DNA of 11,414 nt from NCBI GenBank assembly GCA_035939575.1, contig DASZFS010000015.1:1-11414 (forward strand), read 5' to 3'. The stretch comes from DATKHR01 sp035939575 (GTDB lineage Bacteria > Acidobacteriota > Vicinamibacteria > Vicinamibacterales > CAVVIG01). The notes under the pieces are model-generated. The model was given only the letters and a program-made list of their open reading frames with translations. It was not told where the DNA came from and made no database searches. Below are positions 6,872-11,414 of the stretch, piece after piece. Position 1 is the first letter of the stretch. Each line of letters opens with the position of its first letter. The position numbers and the translations under genes were made by a program.

Positions 6872-8479
6872 CTAGCGCGGAAGCGCTCGCGCGATTTCAT
6901 GTGCCGCGAGCGCGCCGGCGCGGCCCGTCAGGCCGTTTCCCGGGTGGGCGCCGGACCCGCACAGATAAAGGTTGCGGATCGGCGTGGCGTACCGCGCCCA
7001 ACCGAGCAAGGGCCGCGTGACGAACAGCTGATCGAGGGCGAGCTCGCCGTGAAAGATGTGCCCGCCGGTCAGGCCGTACGTGTGCTCGAGATCGGCCGGC
7101 GTGATGACCTGCCGAGCGACGATCGATGCCGTGAAGCCTGGCGCGCAGCGCTCGATCGTGCGCGTGGCGACGTCGGCGAGCTTGTCGCGCTCAGCGTCCC
7201 AGGACGCTCCGCGCAGGCAATACGGCGCGTACTGTACATAGGTCGAGACGACGTGGCGTCCATCGGGCGCCAGCGACGGGTCGACCAGCGATGGGATGGT
7301 GAGCTCGATCCACGGATCCTCGGACACGCGGCCGTACTTCGCCGCGTCGAACGCGCGCTCAATGTCATCGAGATCGCGCGCGATGCGGACGCGTCCGGAC
7401 AAGGCCGCTCGCCGCTCTTCTCCGTTCCCCCGCGTCGCCAGGGCGGCAAAGCGGGGCAGTGCGTCTACGGCGTAGTTGATCTTTGCCAGCGTGCCGCGCG
7501 CGCGGATGTTCTGCACCCGCCGCAGGAAGTCGGGCTCCAGGCAGGCCGGATCCACCAGCCTGAGCAGCGTCCGTTTCGGGTCGACGTTGGACGCCACAAC
7601 TCTCGCGGGCAGCTGCTCGCCTGTCGTGAGGACGACCCCGGTGGCCACGCCCTTGTCGACAGCGATCTGAGCGACGTCCCCATGACCCGCGCCGGCACGG
7701 ATCTCGACGCCGGCCTGCCTGGCGGCGCCCGCCAGCGCGTCAGCTACCGCGCCGGCACCGCCGCGCGCGAACCAGCCCGTGGCGACAGGATGGCCCTCGC
7801 CTGCGCCGAGCCATAGCAACTGCGCGGCACTGCCGGCTGACCGCGGGCCGAGGAACGCGCCGAGCACACCTCCGGCGCCAATCGCGGCGCGGATCGGCTC
7901 GGTCTCGAACCACTCGCCCATCAGATCGGCCACCGCCATCGACATCCATCGGAGCAGCCGATATGCGTCCGCTCTTCCCAGCGCACGGAATGCGCGGCCG
8001 GCCTTGATCACGTCGAACAGGTCGCGGGCCGTCGGTTCGTCAATGGACGGCGGCATCGCGCTGCCGATGGCGCGCAGCACGTTACTGATGCGCGCGAAGC
8101 TGTCGAGGAACAGCGGGTACTTCTCTGCGTCCTTCGTCGATCGCGCGGAGATCTCGCGCGCCGCGCGCGCCACGTCGTGCCAGAGCACGAGCGCGCCGCC
8201 GGCCTCACCCGCAGGAGAAGGCGCGCACACGTCCACGTCGGGACGGACGATGTGCAACCCGTGTCGATCCAGGGCCAGCGCCTTGACGATGGCGGGATCG
8301 ATCGAGGCCGCGTGCGCGAGCGTCGGGCAGCGGAAGCGAGGCGCGATCTCGGTCGTTCGCGCGCATCCGCCGACCTGGTCGGTGCGCTCGAGCACGACCA
8401 CCTTCAGGCCGGTTTTCGCCAGCAGCGTCGCGGCCACCAGGCCGTTGTGGCCGCCGCCCACAATGATGACGTCCGTCAC
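6872..8479 (-). CDS. FAD-dependent oxidoreductase, phytoene-desaturase/PYROXD2-like
   Basis: From a GTG at 8479 the product has 535 residues. The N-terminus is a dinucleotide-binding fold: VIIVGGGHNGL (residues 4-14, GxGxxG), then VVVLERTDQVGG with E31 as the ribose-binding acid and the GG of the amine-oxidase/CrtI family. The C-terminus has the matching FAD signature CGSGAHPGNGLTG. The length fits the NAD(P)/FAD-dependent phytoene-desaturase-like family that includes PYROXD2. These enzymes desaturate or oxidise lipids and isoprenoids; no carotenoid gene is nearby, so the substrate is unknown. The frame stays open upstream to a TTG at 8557, but the extra 26 residues are Cys/His-rich and unlike the family, while the GTG sits two residues before the Rossmann strand. 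The GTG has no ribosome binding site of its own; see the leader ORF overlapping it. The gene is convergent with the glycan cassette and probably not part of it. Confidence 0.87.
   Translation of the reverse strand: MTDVIIVGGGHNGLVAATLLAKTGLKVVVLERTDQVGGCARTTEIAPRFRCPTLAHAASIDPAIVKALALDRHGLHIVRPDVDVCAPSPAGEAGGALVLWHDVARAAREISARSTKDAEKYPLFLDSFARISNVLRAIGSAMPPSIDEPTARDLFDVIKAGRAFRALGRADAYRLLRWMSMAVADLMGEWFETEPIRAAIGAGGVLGAFLGPRSAGSAAQLLWLGAGEGHPVATGWFARGGAGAVADALAGAARQAGVEIRAGAGHGDVAQIAVDKGVATGVVLTTGEQLPARVVASNVDPKRTLLRLVDPACLEPDFLRRVQNIRARGTLAKINYAVDALPRFAALATRGNGEERRAALSGRVRIARDLDDIERAFDAAKYGRVSEDPWIELTIPSLVDPSLAPDGRHVVSTYVQYAPYCLRGASWDAERDKLADVATRTIERCAPGFTASIVARQVITPADLEHTYGLTGGHIFHGELALDQLFVTRPLLGWARYATPIRNLYLCGSGAHPGNGLTGRAGALAAHEIARALPR
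6874..6887. terminator. Possible short hairpin at the convergent gene ends
   Basis: AGCGC (6874-6878) and GCGCT (6883-6887) flank a GGAA loop, right at the end of the minus-strand oxidoreductase gene and 24 bases past the stop of the plus-strand fusion gene. A five-pair stem between convergent genes could help end transcription both ways, but it partly lies inside coding sequence and there is no following T-run, so this is weak. Confidence 0.2.
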
Positions 8480-8514
8480 AAGTCGCTGGCAGGGGCGGAC
8501 GGCATGGTAAGCAT
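8476..8514 (-). CDS. Possible 12-codon leader ORF coupled to the oxidoreductase start
   Basis: An ATG at 8514, seven bases after a purine-rich GGAAGAAAG site (8522-8530 on the minus strand), opens a 12-codon frame encoding MLTMPSAPASDL. Its TGA (8478-8476) overlaps the GTG start of the oxidoreductase, whose own start lacks a Shine-Dalgarno. This arrangement would allow translational coupling. The alternative is that a one-base indel separates the true ATG start from the main frame. The sequence alone cannot decide between them. Confidence 0.3.
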   Translation of the reverse strand: MLTMPSAPASDL

Positions 8515-8717
8515 GATTGCACTTTCTTCCATCGGGCTGGATGGCCCGGATTTTCAAGCCGTGTGTTCAGAGGCACGTGCCGTTGACGGGCGCTCCGCCG
8601 CTGTCATCTCAAAGTGATTGACCGGGGTCGACTTATCGAACGGGTCGTCGCCGCTCCATTCCGCGCGCACCGACGAGAATCGTACTTCGTGAGCGCAGTT
8701 TGTAACTCCGCACACTC

Positions 8718-8733
8718 TGGCACAGGGGCTGCA
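8718..8733 (+). promoter_or_regulatory. Candidate sigma-54 (-24/-12) promoter of the Tad minor-pilin operon
   Basis: TGGCAC begins at 8718 and TGCA ends at 8733. The invariant GG (8719-8720) and GC (8731-8732) are separated by exactly 10 bases, as RpoN promoters require; the only departures from the core consensus are an A instead of G after CAC and a C instead of the first T of TTGCA. Transcription would begin near 8744, about 90 bases before the ATG at 8836. It is a single sequence match, so it remains a prediction. Confidence 0.5.
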
Positions 8734-8824
8734 CTTGCCCGGCCATATTTCCGGGACCGCTCCGCCTGGCCACGCCCGCTGTCGGTCAGGTCGGAGGGCG
8801 AACAGAACCAGACGCATGTCGGAC

Positions 8825-8830
8825 AGGAAG
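8825..8830 (+). promoter_or_regulatory. Ribosome binding site deciding the TadE-like start
   Basis: AGGAAG ends five bases before the ATG at 8836. This is the clearest Shine-Dalgarno in the window and it rules against any start further upstream in the same open frame. Confidence 0.75.
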
Positions 8831-8835
8831 CATAT

Positions 8836-9321
8836 ATGAAGCGCCGCTTTTCGCATCGCATCGTCAGGCTGATCAAGGACTGCGGCGGGACCAACATGAT
8901 TGAGGCGGCGATCATCGCGCCGATCATGTTGGTCCTGACGTTTTCGATCGTCGACTTCGCATCGATGTTCTACGTCTACCTGGCGTTGGAGAACGGCGTG
9001 AGCCAGGCGACGCGATATGCCGTAACCGGCAATCAACTCCAGGATCCGAACAATCCGAGCGCGACGCTTTCCCGCCAGGACTCGATCATCCTGACCATGC
9101 AGCGTGCGACGCCTACGCTCACGATCAACAGTTCGGCATTCAGCTTCAGCCACCTGGTCGGGACCAGTTGGACGTCCGGCCTCGGCGGCTCAGGCGACGT
9201 CGGGAAAGTAACCGTCACATACACATGGAACATCATGACGCCGCTCATACGGCCCTTCTTCACGAATGGCCAGATTCAGTTCACCGTCGCATCCGCGATG
9301 AAGAACGAGACCTATCAATGA
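8836..9321 (+). CDS. TadE-like pseudopilin, first copy
   Basis: This small protein of 161 residues begins with a basic N-terminus (MKRRFSHRIVR), followed by CGG-TNMIEAAIIAP. G18, then T19 with glutamate at +5 (E23), is the G/xxxxE site cut by the prepilin peptidase of Tad systems. A membrane helix runs from about 24 to 46, ending in the TadE-typical YLALENGVSQATRYAVTG. The rest is a short Ser/Thr-rich extracytoplasmic domain, including GLGGSGDVGKVTV. TadE-type minor pilins sit in the inner membrane and help assemble or anchor Flp/Tad pili. The ATG at 8836 is chosen for its Shine-Dalgarno and for placing the basic residues just before the helix. It is the first of three tightly packed genes and its stop overlaps the next start. 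Confidence 0.85.
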   Translation: MKRRFSHRIVRLIKDCGGTNMIEAAIIAPIMLVLTFSIVDFASMFYVYLALENGVSQATRYAVTGNQLQDPNNPSATLSRQDSIILTMQRATPTLTINSSAFSFSHLVGTSWTSGLGGSGDVGKVTVTYTWNIMTPLIRPFFTNGQIQFTVASAMKNETYQ

Positions 9322-9938
9322 CGCCTCAACTTCAGGTCAGGCGTCCGTTCCGGCGGCGTCTCGCGAGCGCGACCGGTCAGAGCGTGATGGAAATGGCGAT
9401 GCTGCTGCCGTTCCTCACCGTGGTGGCGCTCGGAGTCGTCGAGCTGAGCTACGGCCTTCTCGACCAGCACATTGTCACCAGGCTCACGCGAGAGGGCGCG
9501 AACCTGATCTCCCGCGATACAACTCTTGATGACGCGTACCAGGCACTGGTGGGGATGAGCGCCCTTCCGGTTGACTTCAATACGCGCTCAAAGGTCATTT
9601 TCTCCGTCGTCCTGCACGATGCCACGACCGGTGCGTCCAACTACGACAAGAACATCCTGTATCAGCAGTTTCAGTACGGGTCCTCCGGCGTTCCCGGCAG
9701 CAGCAGTCTGTCGTGCGCGGCGGGGGCGAGCGCCTTCGGGCCGGGCCCCGAGCACCTGGCCGCCAACGCTGACAACAATACCGCCCTGCAGGTAGTCGGC
9801 TTGCCCCCGGGCGCCCTCACCTCCCTTGGCAGCTATCTCTACGTCACGGAGATCTTCACGCAACACAACCTGCTCACGCCGTTCAACAGCTTCGGCGTCA
9901 CGGTGCCGAGCACGCTGTACTCGATTGCGTATTTTTAG
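9318..9938 (+). CDS. TadE-like pseudopilin, second copy
   Basis: The 206-residue product starts at an ATG that overlaps the previous stop as ATGA, so the two pilins are probably translated in a coupled way. After an Arg-rich start comes SATG-QSVMEMAMLLPF: G20 followed by Q21 and a glutamate at +5 (E25) is again the G/xxxxE prepilin processing site. The membrane helix spans about 24-46 and leads into LTREGANLISR, the expected post-helix segment of TadE-like proteins. The remaining ~140 residues form a small extracytoplasmic domain rich in Gly, Ser and Asn, containing a single Cys (in SLSCAAG). It is longer than the first copy and differs from it beyond the helix, so the two probably fill different positions (TadE versus TadF-like) rather than being recent duplicates. 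Confidence 0.83.
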   Translation: MTPQLQVRRPFRRRLASATGQSVMEMAMLLPFLTVVALGVVELSYGLLDQHIVTRLTREGANLISRDTTLDDAYQALVGMSALPVDFNTRSKVIFSVVLHDATTGASNYDKNILYQQFQYGSSGVPGSSSLSCAAGASAFGPGPEHLAANADNNTALQVVGLPPGALTSLGSYLYVTEIFTQHNLLTPFNSFGVTVPSTLYSIAYF

Positions 9939-9942
9939 AAGG
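9937..9942 (+). promoter_or_regulatory. Ribosome binding site of the TadG-like gene
   Basis: AGAAGG overlaps the stop codon of the upstream pilin. It lies nine bases before the ATG at 9952 and only three before the in-frame ATG at 9946, which favours the later start. Confidence 0.5.
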
Positions 9943-9951
9943 TTGATGGAC

Positions 9952-11388
9952 ATGGCTAAGCTTCGATCGCGTCTGTCTGGAGAAAAGGGTGTCGCACTCA
10001 TCTACGTCGCGGTGACGCTGACCGCGATGTTGCTGTTCACCGGTCTGGCCGTCGACGGCGGCCGGGGCTATGTCGTCAAGGCGCAGCTGTCCAAGGCGGT
10101 TGACGGCGCGGCGCTCGCGGCTGCCCGCGAGTTGAACAGCGGCACTCCGAATCTGAAGGCGCAGCAGGTCTTCAGGGCGAATTTCCCCGCCGGGTTCCTG
10201 GGGACGTCGTCGTCGACCGACCCTGCGTCGGATCCAAACTTCTACAACCTGACGACCGATCCGACGACCGGCGTCAACATCGTCACCATCAATGCCACGG
10301 CTGTGCTGCCGACGACGTTCATGGGGCTGGCCAACTACACCAGCATGACGGTGGCTGCGACAGGTCAGGCTACCCGGCGGATGGTCGACCTGTCGCTCAT
10401 CCTCGACGTGTCGAGCTCGATTGGATCGAAGTGGCCCACCGTGCGTGACGCCGCCAGGACGTTCATCAACGCGTTCGATGGGGCGCACGACCGCCTCTCA
10501 CTCCTGACGTTCAGCAACGGGGCGGCGGTCATCGATCCCATGCCGGCCACGAGGGGGTTCAACAAGGCCCAGCTTCAAGGTGACGTCCCACAGAATCTGC
10601 CCGGCGGCAGCACGCTCATGGTCGAAGGCTTGTACCGCGGCTGGGACGAGCTGAGATCGGTCCCGACCGGCACGCAATCGAGTCTGCGGATCATCGTGCT
10701 GTTCACGGACGGCGCGTCCAACGGGGTCCCGGGCGCCTACGACGCATCGGGCACGGCGAAGTCACTACGGTCATGGGACTTCCCAAAGAACGCTATCGAT
10801 CCTGACAGCCAGACGTGGGACAGCCCGCACATCGACGGGCTCTACGACACACAGACCGGTGCGACCAATCCCGGCTACAGCATCACCGTTCCGTGGAACT
10901 CGACGACGACGCTCGCGGCAGTCCCGCTGCTTCCGCTTCAGACCTGGCACACACACCACCGCAGCCCCGGGATTCCGACGGCGTTCCCGCTGCAGTCGGC
11001 GACGCTCAAGGTCAACGGCACCACGCAGAACGCAATTCGAGGTCTGCGGCATGTACAGGCCGGTGGTCAGTATCCTGCCGAGGTGTTCAATATCAACAAC
11101 GCCGCCCGGAACGTCCTCGAGATCATCGGCGACGCAGCGCGAACCGATACCGGCGGTGACTACCCGATTCGAATCTACACGATTGGGATGAGCTACCTGA
11201 TCAGGGATCTCCTGGGTACGATGCCGGAAATGCCTGAGGACATTCTCAAGCGCATCTCCAACGACAAGACGTCGGTTGACTACAACCCGGCTCAGCTCGA
11301 GGGAAAATATTTCTACGCCCCGAACGCGTCTGACGTTGGACCTGCGTTCCAGGGGATCCAGAACCAGATCCTGCGGCTGAGCAAGTGA
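9952..11388 (+). CDS. TadG-like Flp pilus assembly protein with von Willebrand A domain
   Basis: From the ATG at 9952 the protein has 478 residues (480 if the ATG at 9946 is used). Residues 9-60 are the Tad N-terminal helix region: GEKGVALIYVAVTLTAMLL spans the inner membrane and LAVDGGRGY, then DGAALAAAREL, are typical of TadG. There is no glutamate at +5, so unlike its neighbours it is probably not a processed pseudopilin. A VWA domain starts at about 145: D152-x-S154-x-S156, T221 in PGGSTL and D253 in LFTDGAS make up an intact metal-ion adhesion site. The domain resumes around 383-420 (VLEIIGDAA, IRIYTIGM). Between these parts lies an unusual insert of about 120 residues. TadG proteins anchor or extend the Tad pilus across the envelope, and the VWA part may bind a metal-dependent partner. 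It follows the second pilin by 13 bases, in the same operon. Confidence 0.87.
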   Translation: MAKLRSRLSGEKGVALIYVAVTLTAMLLFTGLAVDGGRGYVVKAQLSKAVDGAALAAARELNSGTPNLKAQQVFRANFPAGFLGTSSSTDPASDPNFYNLTTDPTTGVNIVTINATAVLPTTFMGLANYTSMTVAATGQATRRMVDLSLILDVSSSIGSKWPTVRDAARTFINAFDGAHDRLSLLTFSNGAAVIDPMPATRGFNKAQLQGDVPQNLPGGSTLMVEGLYRGWDELRSVPTGTQSSLRIIVLFTDGASNGVPGAYDASGTAKSLRSWDFPKNAIDPDSQTWDSPHIDGLYDTQTGATNPGYSITVPWNSTTTLAAVPLLPLQTWHTHHRSPGIPTAFPLQSATLKVNGTTQNAIRGLRHVQAGGQYPAEVFNINNAARNVLEIIGDAARTDTGGDYPIRIYTIGMSYLIRDLLGTMPEMPEDILKRISNDKTSVDYNPAQLEGKYFYAPNASDVGPAFQGIQNQILRLSK

Positions 11389-11414
11389 GGTGGGCTGAAG
11401 ACTCATGGTCGCGG
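11389..11414 (+). other. Right edge with a possible next start codon
   Basis: After the TadG-like stop only 26 bases remain. An ATG at 11405 follows a GAAG (11397-11400) by four bases and could open a fourth gene of the operon, but three codons are too few to judge. No terminator hairpin is seen before the edge, which fits an operon that continues. Confidence 0.2.

Larger units (their letters stand above)
8515..8835. other. Divergent regulatory region upstream of the Tad minor-pilin operon
   Basis: This stretch of about 320 bases lies between the oxidoreductase leader and the first TadE-like gene. Besides the sigma-54-like element described separately it holds a perfect inverted repeat GACC-GG-GGTC at 8620-8629, about 90 bases upstream of that element, and an inverted repeat CCCGG/CCGGG at 8738-8742 and 8751-8755 near the predicted transcript start. 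The frame of the TadE-like gene is open upstream to 8614, but that extension is Arg-rich, has no ribosome binding site and is not credible as protein. No RNA gene is recognisable. Confidence 0.5.

Noticed and set aside
6794..7816. Plus-strand open frame overlapping the end of the WbsX fusion and the oxidoreductase
   Set aside because: It is antisense to the FAD oxidoreductase, which has matching Rossmann and C-terminal FAD motifs; the plus frame has none.
8480..8557. TTG start extending the oxidoreductase by 26 residues
   Set aside because: There is no ribosome binding site before the TTG and the added residues, with several His and Cys, are unlike the family, whose members begin just before the GxGxxG strand.
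8614..8835. Upstream extension of the first TadE-like protein
   Set aside because: The added 74 residues would place a long Arg-rich stretch before the pseudopilin site, and the strong AGGAAG site points to the ATG at 8836.
1..11414. CRISPR arrays, insertion sequences, tRNAs, long direct repeats
   Set aside because: I saw no regularly spaced repeats, transposase motifs, terminal inverted repeats or tRNA-like cloverleaf sequences on either strand.

Overview
This GC-rich window carries seven genes, one of them cut by the left edge, in three blocks. The gene content fits a Gram-negative, free-living bacterium: an exported M14 peptidase, WbsX-type glycan enzymes and Tad pilus minor pilins with a von Willebrand A protein. 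Acidobacteriota (Vicinamibacteria-like) is my best guess for the lineage, but it is an inference; there is no rRNA or other marker gene here.

Block 1 (1-1078, minus strand) is the N-terminal part of a secreted M14 zinc carboxypeptidase that runs off the left edge. A 356-base divergent gap follows.

Block 2 (1435-6849, plus strand) is the most unusual part: two adjacent multi-domain genes separated by 6 bases. The first (1195 residues) fuses an N-terminal-twitch radical SAM module, a class I SAM methyltransferase-like module, a diverged WbsX-like glycan module, a helical linker and an unidentified beta-rich C-terminal domain. The second (606 residues) fuses a TylF/MycE-like sugar O-methyltransferase to an intact WbsX domain. 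The pair looks like a small glycan-modifying cassette: radical SAM chemistry, two methylation modules and two WbsX modules on only two polypeptides, with no other polysaccharide gene in view. Convergent to it (6872-8479, minus) is a CrtI/PYROXD2-type FAD oxidoreductase, preceded by a possible 12-codon leader ORF that overlaps its GTG start.

Block 3 (8836-11388, plus) is a compact operon of three Tad-pilus minor components: two TadE-like pseudopilins with G/xxxxE processing sites, overlapping by ATGA, then a TadG-like protein whose VWA domain has a large insertion. A good sigma-54 type -24/-12 element lies about 100 bases upstream. The rest of the Tad machinery is not in the window.
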